Origin: Diphasiastrum complanatum
Taxonomy: Eukaryota; Streptophyta; Lycopodiopsida; Lycopodiales; Lycopodiaceae
Assembly: GCA_029204225.1 (NCBI GenBank)
Contig: CM055110.1
Span: 46,464,403 to 46,528,402, forward strand
Reading direction: 5' to 3'
Length of the DNA: 64,000 nt
In this document: piece by piece, positions 31,419 through 42,858 of the stretch
Numbering within the stretch: the first letter of the stretch is position 1
How the letters are laid out: every line of letters begins with the position of its first letter
Translations under genes and position numbers: made by a program
Notes under the pieces: generated by a model
Databases searched by the model: none
Told to the model about the DNA's origin: nothing
Seen by the model: the letters and a program-made list of their open reading frames with translations, nothing else

Positions 31419-31439
31419 TAGTTGACGGAATTGATCCGT

Positions 31440-31520
31440 CTGGTTTCCATCTTTTTTGATGTATTGTGCAGTCTTATATGCCTGAGGGCATGGAAAAGAC
31501 ATCTCAGGCATAGAAAAGAC
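31440..31520 (+). mobile_element. LINE 3' end (short, 5'-truncated), plus strand
   Basis: CTTATATGCC(T)GAGGGCATGGAAAAGACATTAATAAAGC matches, in reverse complement, the terminal sequence of the minus-strand LINEs at 36.4, 48.9 and 60.5 kb. The GGCATGGAAAAGACAT part is duplicated. It runs straight into a CT microsatellite. Confidence 0.75.
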
Positions 31521-31647
31521 ATTAATAAAGCCTCTCTCTCCCTCTCCCTCTCCCTCTCCCTCTCCCTCTCCCTCTCGCTCTCTCTCTCTCTCTCTCCCTC
31601 TCCCTCTCCCTCTCCCTCTCCCTCTCCCTCTCCCTCTCCCTCTCCCT

Positions 31648-31678
<31 letters not shown>

Positions 31679-31680
31679 AG
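31521..31680. repeat. (CCCTCT)n / (CT)n microsatellite at LINE 3' end
   Basis: About 160 bp of CCCTCT hexamers flanked by CT dinucleotides, immediately after ATTAATAAAGC. Confidence 0.95.
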
Positions 31681-31770
31681 CAACCAAAACTCTAAGCTTT
31701 TTCTCACTTTCTCTCTCTAGAACAGGCTGTTCTCTCTCTAGAACGAGCTAGAAAAGGCTCTGATACCAAT

Positions 31771-32202
31771 TGTGAGCAATCCTGAAGGCCGGTGTGTGGA
31801 ATCCTCCTACCAACCATAGGTACCCCCCCTCTTTAGTCCACTCCTTGCTATTCTTGTCAACATACACGAGGAACCCCCCCCCCACGTGGTTGATCAGGCC
31901 GCCTGGCATACACACTGCATGCGACCTATGAATAGTGAGTGACTCACAGGATACCACCTCCATGCCCCGTCATTACCGATGACACCAACTGGTCACCTCA
32001 ACTACTTGCTGGCTAGCACTAACAGCTAGGGCCCCGACGGTTACGCGACCGCATCTCTGACAGCTTGTCAGACGGTCTCACCGGATCACGGGATTTTGTG
32101 ACACATCACTTCCCACTTGGAAGCGATGCCCTTCTCGGTCACTGACCCTTGCCAACTTGGCCTCAGGCCCTCTGAGTGACCGGTCGTGCCGAGTTCATGT
32201 CA
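31771..32202 (-). repeat. Solo LTR with primer-binding site, minus strand
   Basis: On the minus strand it starts TGACATGAAC and ends GCTCACA. It is followed after one base by TTGGTATCAGAGCC (complement of about 31756-31770), the initiator-Met primer site. Downstream there is only microsatellite, so the internal region is gone. Edges are inferred from TG...CA. Confidence 0.6.
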
Positions 32203-32219
32203 AAACCAGATTGAGTCGT

Positions 32220-32386
<167 letters not shown>

Positions 32387-32409
32387 GGGGTAGCGCGGCG
32401 TGGCATGTT

Positions 32410-32800
32410 TTCTGTTTTTTTTTTTTTAAATGCGTCCGGGTCCCTAACGCTGGACGCGTCCAGCCCAAAAAAAAAAAAAATTTAAAATGGGCGCTCCAGA
32501 CCCCGCGCTTGGTGGTCAGACATAGACGCGCCCGGGCGGGCGCGGACGCAAAATGGCCGCGCTCGGCCCGGACCCTCGCTCAGTCCATATATATATATAA
32601 TATCCGACATGAGGGTCCGGGCCGAAGTGCCCGCATCCGCGTCCGACACCCGGACCCGGATGTGTCCGACCCCCTGACGCGGGATCGGAGGCGTCCTTTT
32701 TTTTTTGGGCTGGACGCGTCCAGCGTCCGGACGCGGACGTGTCCGAGGCCCAGAACGCGTCCAGGCCTCGAACGCGTTTTTTTTTTTAAAAAAAAAAAAA
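32410..32800. repeat. GC-rich end of hAT-2 with GGACGCGTCC palindromes
   Basis: GCTGGACGCGTCCAGC appears at about 32450 and 32710, with further GGACGCG, CCGGACGCGGAC and AACGCGT motifs, a TATATATATATAATAT core and flanking poly-A/poly-T. The layout resembles a hAT subterminal binding array upstream of the transposase at 33262, but no matching right end or target duplication is seen. Confidence 0.5.
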
Positions 32801-32859
32801 CAAAAGGAAGCGGGCCCTGCGGACAGGGCGCAGAACCCGACTGCAACGAAAGAAGGCAA

Positions 32860-33017
32860 AAGAGGGAGAGAGAGAGTGAGTGGGAGAGGCATAGAGAGAG
32901 AGAGAGAAAGAGAGAGATATGGTGTTTGTGTGGGTGTGTGTGATGAGTTGTGTGTGTGTGTGTGTGTGTGAAAAGATATTGTTGATTTGTGTGCATACAG
33001 TTGTGTGTGTCTGGCGA

Positions 33018-33109
<92 letters not shown>

Positions 33110-33262
33110 TGAGGGACGGAGAGGATTTGTGTGTGTGAGTTTAGGATTTAGGTTTAAGGGTTCTTGGGTTTGGGGTTTAGGGTTTAGGGTTTAGGGTAGG
33201 GAGAGATTGGATTTGCGTGCTTCTGTGTGTGTGCGCGTGAGAGAGAGAGAGAGAGAGAGAGA
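32860..33262. repeat. GA, GT and TTTAGGG simple repeats before hAT-2 ATG
   Basis: (GA)n at 32866-32916 and 33058-33106, (GT)n at 32950-32970 and 33020-33058, three to four plant telomere-type TTTAGGG units at about 33172-33198, then (GA)n abutting the ATG at 33262. This would be the 5' UTR/promoter of the hAT-2 transposase. Confidence 0.85.
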
Positions 33263-35946
33263 TGGCTGCTCGTCCCATTTGGGATGAGGTGGAGGTGATG
33301 CCCGACAAAAAGTGGCGCTGCCCTTTTGTCGAAGGCAGTTCACAGGGAACGCCTCTCGAGTTCGAGCACATCTGGGGGGGTTGCGAGTCCGACCCACGGG
33401 GGGACGCTACGGGATCGGCATTTGTATGGTCATCCCCGCTACGGAGAGGGCTCGCATTATCGAGACATATTTTGAGCTAGCTGCTGAGCCCGGCGAGCCG
33501 TCCACAGATGCCACGGACTCTATTTCTACTGGTACACCCACTGTCACCGCCCCTGCCACTGGTACACCCAGCGCCACCGCCCCCACCGTCGTATCTGCAC
33601 CCGCCACCGCCGCTGCATCCGCACCCGCCACCACCTCCGCCTCCGCCTCCGCCTCCGCCACAGCCACAGCCACCCGTACCCCCTCCGCCAGTACTCCCCA
33701 TGGATCCACAGCCTCCACTGCTGCACCTACGCCTCTGCCATCACCGTCAAATCTGCACGGCCCGTCCACATCTTCCGCTTCCGCACCTGCACCTATGCCA
33801 CCACCTCCAGATCCGCATCGTCCATCCACATCCTCCCAGCCATCCACATCCCGAGGCAGCAGACAGATGTCCATGCCGGGATCTTTCAGAGAGGGGCAGC
33901 ACAGAGAGGCCACCAGGACCATAGCACAGATGTTCTATGACCTGAACCTCCCCTTTATCATGGCATCATCCCGCATCTTTTGAGAGGCTATCTCGAAAGT
34001 TGCAGTCTGCGGGCCCGGCTACACACCACCCACAACCGACGCACTACGAGGCCCTTTGCTCTAGGACCGGGTTGCATCAGTCAGAGAGAGACTGGCCGCA
34101 CTGCACGAGGCTTGGGATAGATACAGCTGTTCCATCATGGCTGATGGGTGGACTGATCGTCGCAGACGTCCACTCATCAACGTGATTGTTGTTACGGTTC
34201 CATGTTCCTGCGCAACATCGACGCCACCGAGGCAGGGAGAGTGCACTCGGCCGAGTACATTTACGGCATCATTCGTGCAGCGATAGAGGAGGTCGGGCCA
34301 CAGCGCGTTGTCCAGGTATAATCTTCTTTCATTGGTTGCTTGGTCATTTACTGCTTAATGTATAGTTCTGCGTAGTTTTCAATTGATTGCAATGTGTTTC
34401 CAAGCTGTGAACTGATCGTGTGAACGTATCGCGAAAGGTTGTGACGGACAATGCGTCCAACTGCCGCAGTATGGGGGAGCTTCTTATGGCAGACTACCCC
34501 TCCATTGTCTGGACTCCATGTGCCGCACACTCACTGAACCTCCTCCTGCATTCCATCGGGCGCCTGCCTTGGGTCAGTGACATTCTCACGAGGGCACTTG
34601 CGGTTGTGGACTTCGTCACATGCAAGCGCCGCATGACGGCCCTTTTCCGCACATTCAGCAGGTAAGCTGCTACGATTTTTTTGGCTCGTTCAAGATGCTT
34701 CTTTATTTTTTGTTCGTTTCATGTGTGCCTCTCATTCCGTTTGTCAATGCAGGTTTCAAAGCGAGAGGCAATACGACAATGCACAGCTGCGTGCGGACTG
34801 GTTCGCATACATCCGCCTCCTCAGCAGCGACACTGGGTTCCGCAGCAGGCTCGAGGTGCAGAGGCTCGGTTACAGGTAAACTCGATCTATCGTACGCTGT
34901 CGTTCGTTCAATTTCCCTACGCGGGCTCAAGTGTACTCAAGCATATCGTTGCTCAACTGCAGGCACTCTCTGGGGCTGTTCGGTGAGGACCTTGCACATG
35001 TTCGAGAGAACAGGCTCTTGCCTGTATCATGGTGGGAGAGCTACGGTGCCGGGTAGCCAGACCTGAGGACGCTCGCGCTCTTAGTCCTTTCACAAGTATG
35101 TTGTCTAATCTCATTCATCCAAGCAGTTTTCGCATTTTCTCTACAAGGTCGATACTCACTCGAGTTGTTGCCAATTAATGCAGGACTGTTCTGCTTGCGT
35201 GTGCGAGTGGAACTGGTCAGTGTTCAGCCTTGTTCACACGAACAGGCGGAACCGTCTGATGACGGAGCGATGCAATGACCTGGTGTACTGCAACACCAAC
35301 ACCAGCCTGGTTCGACGCATCACGAAGAGCATGAGGGCAGGAGGCGCACGCGCCCTACTACTGCAGGTATATTTTGTTGCTCTGTCGTTTTGCTTTCATA
35401 TTGGTTTAAGACATTCAGTTTAGTGCCCTCACGGTTGCTTCGGCTATTCTCACGAATGATTGACTTGTGCAGGTCAATCCCGATGAGTGCCTGGTTGCAG
35501 CGGCAGATCAAGAGCCAGAGCCAGAGGTTGATCCAGACGATGTCGCTCGGCGTGCTCTGCGGGGTGAGCCCGAGGATGATGCCGATGCCGATGAGACCAC
35601 CACCCTCCCTGCTGACGTTCCATTGCCCTCCTCTGATGATGAGCCCACATATGATTCAGACGAGACGGTTGACCTAGCAGGGGATGGTCCACGTGCCCCA
35701 CCCAGTACCCCCACATCACGCCCCCTTTCCGATGATGGCTGGTCAGAGTTTGCGAGGGAGACAGAGGCTGCTGCCCAGAGACAGATAGAGCAGAGACGAC
35801 TCAGAGCATCACAGGCAGGCAGTTCTTCCCAGAGACCCCCCCATGGCAGAGGGAGACCCCCAGGCAGGAGTGTACCACAGAGGGTTCCTTCCGACAGACC
35901 CAAAGGCAGGCCAGCCAAGAGGGGACGCACTGATGATTTTTTCTAG
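33262..35946 (+). pseudogene. hAT-2 transposase, six exons, decayed
   Basis: Diverged relative of hAT-1 with shared introns. Exon 1 (33262-34315): BED finger (WRCPF|CRRQFTGNASRVRAHLGG, needing one more T near 33334), Ala/Ser/Pro linker, FYDLNLPFIMASS, SCSIMADGWTDRRRRP. Exons 2-6: 34438-34661 (VVTDNASNC, TPCAAHSLNLLLH), 34754-34875, 34963-35095, 35184-35365 (dimerisation motif CEWNWSVFSLVHTNRRNRL) and 35473-35946, an acidic tail with AT-hook-like RGRPPG and PKGRPAKRGR. TGA at 33981, TAG near 34062 and 35053, and frame slips disable it. A T-run slip at 35936 may hide about 45 more residues (ending RDDFFSTDL at 36082). Confidence 0.82.
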
Positions 35947-36242
35947 TCGTCTCTTGGCAGGCGTTGGCCTAGACTTAGAGGAGTCCCAGATGCCTCCAGA
36001 CTCCCAGCCAAACTTTGTATTTGACACCCCCGCAGATGCACCTGGCACGCAGAGGGATGATTTTTTTAGCACAGACTTGTAGATACTAATACACACTTTA
36101 GCATCATGTACAGTGGCATCAGATGAGATGTATACATTTTTTTACAGTATATTTGTGTCATGGCTAATTTATCGTGGTTGCTTACAAATGGTTAACTCTG
36201 TGAAATTTGAATGGTTAGTCAGAAATGGTTTGCACCGTGCAA

Positions 36243-36244
<2 letters not shown>

Positions 36245-36318
<74 letters not shown>

Positions 36319-36423
36319 AGGGAGAGGGAGAGGGAGAGGGAGAGGGAGAGGGAGAGGGAGAGGGAGAGGGAGAGGGAGAGGGAGAGGGAGAGGGAGAGGG
36401 AGAGGGAGAGGGACAGAAAGAAA
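36245..36423. repeat. (GA)n-(GGGAGA)n microsatellite at LINE-1 3' end
   Basis: About 65 bp of GA, then some 18 GGGAGA hexamers, then GAAA repeats running directly into TCTTTATTAATGTC, the complement of the LINE 3' terminus. Confidence 0.95.
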
Positions 36424-37855
36424 GAAAGAAAGAAATCTTTATTAATGTCTTTTCCATGCCAAAAGGCATATAAGACTAGTAAATGTACATGTCAAGTATG
36501 TGGTAACAATGGGAGCGTATGAAACGTCTCCAAAACGGTAACATAAATAACAAATCTAAAGCTATGAACTGAAATAGATGTGATGATATATGAAACATGT
36601 GGGAGCATGTATATTGCTAAAAGTCATGAGTGGGGTACGACACTATCATCCAATCATGTCCTGCTGATGCTGTAAAAGGATGTAATGCGGGCCGCATGGA
36701 GGGCCACTGGTGGTCGCTGACGTCGTCTAGGAGGGTGAAGAGGTCTCCTCGTGGTAAGTCAAGTAGCTCGTGCTGCAACATGGGTATGTGTGGGGCACTA
36801 TCTCCGATCTCTATGGGCAGGTAAGTCATCATCACCATCATCATCATCATCAAATACTAGGTCTCGTCCTCTCCTCCTGGAGAAGAAAGAAGTGATCTGA
36901 GGCTGAGAAACATGACTCTGCTGGGCTGTCTGACACAGCCCCTGTCGTAGTATAAACATCTCCCGTATCATGAATGCGGCGCATCTGGAGTCCTCATAGG
37001 CTAGGAGGGATCGTAGGGTGACGGGTGTGTCACGGAACAAACAGTGGTATCTCCCTCTGATCTTGTAATATACTGGGCACCTAAAGATAAAGTGCTCCTC
37101 TGATTCCACCTCATCCAAGGAGCATAACTGACAAATCCACTCCGCTCTCGGGATACCCTGGAATCTCCCAGTCTCAATAGCCAACTGATGTGATGATACG
37201 CGAAGCTGGCCCAATGTAAATCTGAAGCAGTGTGATAACCCTGAGTCCAAATAGTGTGGCAAAACTGGGAACCCTGCAATGTCAAGCTCAATAAAGTGAG
37301 TCCAATAATAGTCGGGTTTAACCCTTCGCTGTCGCCTCCAAGTATGATCGAGGTATGCCCGATATAAGACGCGCCTGATATACTGATGAGTACCTGAGGG
37401 GAGCTCTGTAATGTGGATACCAAATGACTCAAGGAGGAAGTGGGATGCCTAGGAGAACCACGACAGTCGATAGCCCTGGTCATGACGTGAGTGTGAGGAA
37501 ACAAGTGCTATCTGTGTATATCCCAATATCTGCATCGGGCAGAGCCTGGACTCTCTGAATATATGTGATAAGATGTAAAGCGGCATCTATCTGAATGGGT
37601 GGAACGGCAAACTCTGCAAGAAGGATCTCGTGCGGAACCGAGGGCTTCGCCCAAATCATACGAGCTAACATAGTGGTCTGTAATCGTGAAATGCTGGCCC
37701 AGTGTGATGACGAGAGACCAGTACACCATGTCTCTGCTGCATACATGGCAGTGGGGGTGACAATAGTATCAAAAAGTCTACACTTACTACGAGCATCTCT
37801 GATGAGCTTCCTGAAGCAGAACCGCTCAAGCTGAACAAGAGAGACCAGCACATCT
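36424..37855 (-). mobile_element. LINE-1 copy (5'-truncated non-LTR retrotransposon)
   Basis: From the 3' end (minus sense ...GGCATGGAAAAGACATTAATAAAG) it runs up to a truncation near 37855 within the RT C-terminal part. It carries VQLERFCFRKLIRDARSKCRLFDTIVTPTAMYAAETWC (37480-37840) and the C-terminal zinc finger CQLCSLDEVESEEHFIFRCPVYYKIRGRYH (36798-37262), then an Asp-rich end. Frames are broken between the two. Same subfamily as LINE-2 and LINE-4. Confidence 0.87.
36798..37262 (-). pseudogene. LINE-1 RT C-terminal zinc-finger region
   Basis: SHCFRFTLGQLRVSSHQLAIETGRF...WICQLCSLDEVESEEHFIFRCPVYY: a CX2C...HX4C finger of the kind found at the C-terminus of plant and algal LINE ORF2. A run of CAT codons gives an acidic DDDDDGDDD segment. 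It ends at 36798; the upstream part is in other frames. Confidence 0.8.
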
Positions 37856-37879
37856 GCATCTCATTCATAACATATGCAT

Positions 37880-38150
37880 CATGTTCAACCATTTAACATA
37901 ACATGCTAAACCCGACACCCCAAATAACATAACACCCTAAACCCTAACAAATCATCCTAAACCCACAACCCCACAGCCATAACCATCAAAACAAGCCACA
38001 AGCATAATCATCATAACCACATCCATAAACATCATCAACCCCACCCACGTACGTCCTCATTGTGTCGTAGACATTGCACCACAGGTATGTGCAGATTCAA
38101 CATCAAAGCTGCACTTGTGTAGCATACACTTAAACCTGCGTAGAATGTAT
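37880..38150. other. No gene; degenerate CCCTAAA-like sequence
   Basis: Loosely repeated ACCCTAAACCC/ACATAACAC motifs at 37900-38040, which may be a decayed telomere-type or simple repeat. Confidence 0.45.
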
Positions 38151-38154
38151 TATT

Positions 38155-38790
38155 GGTCCAGGAATACAGTCCACTGGTTCGTGAAGCGGGTACGTACCCA
38201 AGGGACCGAGCCTGGCTCGATTCGGGCATCGTCCGGTCAAAATGGCCGTTCGACGGGTTAGAAACGCAATTAGGTCAGTCGAAATGGACTAATTTTGCAG
38301 CTATTTGTCTGACGGTCCCGTTTCTCCAAACGGGATCCGTTTCAAGTGTCGTCCGTTTCGGCCAGCGGACAACCTCGATAGGAACCTGTGGGAGCAGACG
38401 GGATGAGGACCGGACGGACGGCAGGCCCAATACGTCCTTCCGAAGTTCGTCGTCAAACAGGCTTCGGAGACACTTTGCCGGGATGGGACCTGAAAACATT
38501 CAGAATTGACAGAATGGTCCGGGAATACAATCCAACGATTCGTGATCCCGATACGATCTCAAGTAACCGAGCCTGACTCGATTCGGGTGTCGTCGGTCAA
38601 AATGGCCGTTCGACGGGACAGAAACGCAATTAGGTCACGTGAAATGGACTAGTTTAGCAGGTCTCTGTCCGACGGCCCAGTTTCTCCAAACAGGCTTCGT
38701 TTTAGGTGCCGTCCGTTTCGGCCAACCGACGACCTCGCCAGGAAGTTGTGGGAGCAGACAGGACGAGGAACGAACGGACGGCCTGCAGTG
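38155..38790. repeat. 361-bp satellite-like tandem repeat (1.75 units)
   Basis: GGTCC(A/G)GGAATAC starts at 38155 and again at 38516. The second, partial unit repeats CGATTCGGG, CAAAATGGCCGTTCGACGGG, AAACGCAATTAGGTCA, GTTTCTCCAAAC and CGTCCGTTTCGGCCA in order, with about 15% divergence by eye. A single diverged piece also occurs at 22875. Confidence 0.85.
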
Positions 38791-38799
38791 AATGAAACA

Positions 38800-39870
38800 G
38801 TTTTGCATAAGTAATTATTAGGCTGTTGAAGTTCATCCGGGGGGAAACCGATCACAGCATATAAGACAGAGTACTGTGTAGGCTTGTGCTGACAGAGGTA
38901 GCTATACCTCTTGCATGATGGTCGATCATGTGGTCCCTTGTAGTGAATGGCATAGATCTTTTTTCACTCTTCTGGTGTCCATTAAGAGTTCACTGTTGTT
39001 TGTAGGAGACCCTTTGTTTCAAGGATGTGTCTACTATATGTTTCATGTTCAGCTGATGTGATTGTGTTCAGGTCATTGTACGAGATTGATCAACAATGGG
39101 TTGTCCTTTGTGATGCTTAAATAATGATTTGCTCATAACTTTCTCCCTGAAAATACAATTGTAAAGGAGGTGCTTACTATGCCACATGACTCATTCTCAT
39201 CATATCCAAGGTTGCTTTAGACAAAGAGGTATTTGAAATCCGAAATTTGTTTTGATCCCTCAATTCCCATTCATACTGCATAATGAATATCTAACCTTGA
39301 TCAAACCAAGCAATTTTGTGGCTGATGCTCTGTAAGAAGTCAAGTAATTGCTTGATAATTACAAGCAAGATAGTATAAATAAATCATCTGAGGCCCAGCC
39401 TTCTTTTGTCTTGCTAGTTTAGTAGGTGATTCTCAACTATTTAAGTGGATCAAAGCATGGTCCACATTTCGTATGTTGCAGAAGTTTTCATAAACCTACG
39501 AGTAAAGGCAGTTTCAACATATAATTCATATGTTCCTAGCAATAAGGAAAGAGGTTCATTCGCCCCAGATTAGGGTGAGCGGTAATGTGTACCTAGCATA
39601 AGGTCTTTAAGACCCATATTTGAATTTCAAAAACTCTAAATAGATTTCCCTCCAGAATTCATCACATATGCATTGCAGATGTGCTCAGATAAGTTGCATG
39701 AGACTAGCTCTTAGAATTTTTAAAAAAATGCCATTACTATCTTAAATGTTATTTCATTTCACATTACCTAGAAAGAGAGTAATACGTAGATTAACCTTCT
39801 CCCACATGGAAGTAGACAAGCATCAAGAACTGCAACTACTGAATGAAGCCCGCAAGATAAGGAAGACTCA
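38800..39870. other. No gene seen (giant TAF5 intron, 5' part)
   Basis: AT-rich, no long open frames, no LTR ends found. A short IKPSNFVADAL-like read near 39300 hints at a Gypsy RNase H tail but is too short to call. Confidence 0.45.
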
Positions 39871-39871
39871 C

Positions 39872-39948
39872 CTGTACATCCCACACTGGATAATTATGGC
39901 CTTTGTAACAGACAAGGTTCGCATTAAGCTTGTTACTCCATAATCGAA
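39872..39948 (-). CDS. TAF5: TAF5 exon (RLWSNKLNANLVCYKGHNYPVWDVQ)
   Basis: 77 nt between a TTTCAG acceptor and a GTGAGT donor. Encodes (V)RLWSNKLNANLVCYKGHNYPVWDVQ, the end of one WD40 blade and the start of the next; this stretch is nearly invariant in plant TAF5. The first codon is shared with the exon at 40216 (G|TT). The next exon in the gene is 22 kb away at 17446. Confidence 0.9.
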
Positions 39949-40215
39949 CTGAAAGATGCAACCAATTCTAGAGTCAAGCTCGTTATCAAAAAGATACTTA
40001 CACCAACTTTAACTGGACATCGAAGTTGAATGAAACAAAGTACATGAGAGATCAAATGCACAATGCAACAGCTCAATTGTACTCATGAAATTTCAAGCAC
40101 TTTGTCCACTTGCACTAGGACTACTGCATTTACTCTAATCAAGGTGATCTGGGCATCTACCAATGTGGTCAACAAATTCCAACTAAACACAGTTGGAGAA
40201 AGAAATCGGGCCGAC

Positions 40216-40410
40216 CTGTGCAATCTGCTGATGCAGAGAGGATGAAGTCACCATCAGGACTAAAGTTAGCTGCATATACTGGGCCAGCATGCCCAATGAG
40301 ATGACTGTACTGTGTATTCTTAGTGTCAATAGCAACACCTTGCCCCTGAGGCTGATTTTTTCCACCACTTTCGCCTCCAGTTCCTGCTTTTAAGATCTTG
40401 TGAGTATAAT
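40216..40410 (-). CDS. TAF5: TAF5 exon (first WD40 blade)
   Basis: 195 nt, acceptor TTGTAG, donor GTCGGC. Encodes YTHKILKAGTGGESGG then KNTQYSHLIGHAGPVYAANFSPDGDFILSASADCT: a variable linker followed by the canonical GH...FSPDGDF.LSASAD WD40 motif of TAF5. TAF5's beta-propeller binds the TAF6/TAF9 histone-fold pair inside TFIID. The frame is open and phases fit both neighbours. Confidence 0.92.
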
Positions 40411-40698
40411 CTACAAGAATAGGTTGAACATTTGCCTGAGTCTACCGGCATCAGACACTAAAATCAATTTCAGGGAGCAAACGCTATCACTTCACAAATT
40501 GATCTTACAACATAGTAACTGATAAACCAGTAGAAGAACTTTGACAGATCACTATCTTTGCATCAATTGAACCTGTTAATATTTCTGAAAAGAGATTAAT
40601 CTTATAGACACATTCCCTGTCACAAGCAAATACAAGGCCAAAAGAAGAGACAGCCTTCTGCAAAAGACACAAAAAAGGGTGAAGCCAGAAGATCTAAC

Positions 40699-40744
40699 CT
40701 TCTGATGAGATGTAGTGCTCTCCCATTTTGGCCATGTCCCAAAC
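40699..40744 (-). CDS. TAF5: TAF5 micro-exon (VWDMAKMGEHYISSE)
   Basis: 46 nt between ATGCAG and GTTAGA. Encodes VWDMAKMGEHYISSE plus one base. VWDMAK(I/M)G follows SDSS(L/I)K in plant TAF5, matching the preceding exon at 46647. Its 5' intron is 5.9 kb and holds an LTR element with a nested Copia. Confidence 0.88.
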
Positions 40745-40951
40745 CTGCATACAACAAAGCATTTCTCAACTGAATGGGCAGCAGAAATAAGAATCAAATA
40801 ATCTCTTTATAACAATATGGCTGCATTTTCCTGACATTTTTAAAGTAACATTGCAACAAGGAAATCCTTCACAAAGCTCAGGGATTGATGATCTGGGATC
40901 GGACTGACACTTTTTAAGGAGTGCTGGAAATCGAAACGTGCTCTTATACCT

Positions 40952-41327
40952 TGTTGGAAATTGGAATTTGTCATGGATGCTCACAAGAACATGGCAAGCA
41001 CGTCAAGAAGAAGCTCAAAAGTAGGCTCTCCCCAGACTCAGCAGTATATATATTTCAGTACCTCGAGTAGTGAGCTAGGTCCGTATTTCAAGCTTTTCAA
41101 GGTCAGTGGTACTTATGAGGGACCACCGGATCACATTATTGGATAATCTAACAAAGAAGGGCCTAAGTAGCTCGAGATTATGGTAGGGCCCCTAGACATA
41201 CTTAAGGGGACTGATGTGAATTGTAACAAACAAATATGATGACGATTTTGTTTTGTACATGACTCTATAAATGCCATGGTCAAACAAAAGGACATTACAC
41301 TTCTAAGACCTAAACACCCCTGCAACA
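40952..41327 (-). repeat. 3' LTR of the old element
   Basis: Minus-strand start TGTTGCAGGGG next to a GAGGTAGGGGGG polypurine tract; plus-strand start TGTTGGAAATTG. Confidence 0.6.
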
Positions 41328-41793
41328 CCCCCCTACCTCTTCAAAGCCTAAAAACCATGTGTTCTAAATGCAAAAGTAAAACCTCAAAGTTGTCTCTAGA
41401 CTTATCATAAAGTGATTCTATCTCAATTATAAGAAGCAAATCCTGCTCCACATCTTTCAGGTTGTTTCCTTGTCATTGTCAACTTTCAAACACTAAGCTT
41501 ATTCAATTATTTCAAGGGTCTCTCGTATCACTCAGCTTTCCTCTATTGTGTCATTTAATACCCTTTTGAGACTCCTATTCTGATGATAGATTGGAATAAT
41601 TACCTGTTTTTCCTCTTGGCTTCAGAAATGAAATACAATACTTTTACAGGAATAATAGCAATGAGAACTGCCACTCAACTTGTCACATGAAACTTTTTTA
41701 TTGTCGTAACCCTGCCTGCCCTTACTCTGTTCCGGAGATCCTATAGCAGCAAGATTTTGACTTCCAGTTCTTGTCATATGCATAGGTGTAAAT

Positions 41794-42193
41794 TGTTAGG
41801 AATTAATGGTTAATTAATTAATTGTAGAAGCCAGCCTACTTGCTAGAAGGCCTATTTCTATTTTTATTATAGGTACTATCTACTTTTAGTATAGGTACCT
41901 AAGTTAGTACCAATTTTGCTAGAATAGTATAGAAATCTATTATAACTAAGATAGCACAGATTTCTATTGTTAAGACTTCATAATTAGCATTCCAATTGCT
42001 ATTGTAGAAGGATTGCTTTTGCTTTTGAGTATGGGCAGTCTCTATAAGAGCACATGGGCGGGCCACCTCCATGGTTATCTCAGTTTTCAGTTTATGAAGC
42101 ATAGCTTCTTGCAGTCTCTCTTCTTCAGATTGTGATTGATGTTTTGCGTGAGTACTAATAAGATTAGTCTACTCCGATTTGTGAATTCTATCA
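41794..42193 (+). repeat. Copia-2 5' LTR
   Basis: 400 bp, TG...CA, primer site adjoining at 42194. Confidence 0.92.
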
Positions 42194-42219
42194 TGGTATC
42201 AGCGCAGGGTTCCTAAGAT

Positions 42220-42800
42220 CGGGATCTACGGAAGGAGGTGTTGGTGCAAGTCACATCTGGTGCAGGCTTTACCTGAGGGCGGCAGTATCTAAGAAGGCAG
42301 ATCTGTTGCAGGCAGTTTCCAGGACAGGCTTTACCTGAGGGCGGGAGATTTGCTACAGGTGACTTCTGAGGACAGGCAGATCTGCGCAGGCAGTTCTGGT
42401 GGAGGCAGCAACTGGTGCAGGTCATATCTGCAGCAAAGGAGGCAACAACTGAGATCAGCATCATCTGAGAACAGCAGCAGCTGGTGAAGGCAACAGCTGA
42501 GGACGGCAACAACCAGTGCAGGTTCTATCTGGGGACAGCAACATATGCAAAGGTCAGATCAGAACCAGACAGGTTCTATTTGTACGTGCAGAGATCAAAC
42601 TGGTGTTATCTGAGTGAGGTCAGATTAGATTCAGGTCAGACAGGTTCTATCTGGGGACTGGCAGCAATCAGACAGGCAAATCTGAGGCAGGTGATATCTG
42701 GAACAGGCTGCAACCAGATAGACAGGATCCAGGTAGGTGTTATTCAAACAGGCAACAATTAGGGGCGGCAGTATCTGGACAGGTGCTACCTAGGGAAGGC
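42220..42800 (+). repeat. Degenerate short repeats in the Copia-2 leader
   Basis: Roughly 580 bp built of variations on GGCAG-ATCTG and GCAGGTTCTATCTGG-like units of 20-35 bp. They occupy the place where the leader and N-terminal half of gag would be. Confidence 0.65.
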
Positions 42801-42858
42801 AACAATAAATAGATTGTTGCACGCAATCATATTCCTAGTAGAAATCCTATGAAAAAAA

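Noticed and set aside
33407-33922. Gly/Val/Ala-rich open frames antisense to hAT-2 exon 1
   Set aside because: Antisense of the Ala/Ser/Pro linker; low complexity only.
36840-36856. CAT/ATC trinucleotide run as a separate microsatellite
   Set aside because: It encodes the acidic segment shared by LINE-1, LINE-2 and LINE-4, so it is part of the LINE.
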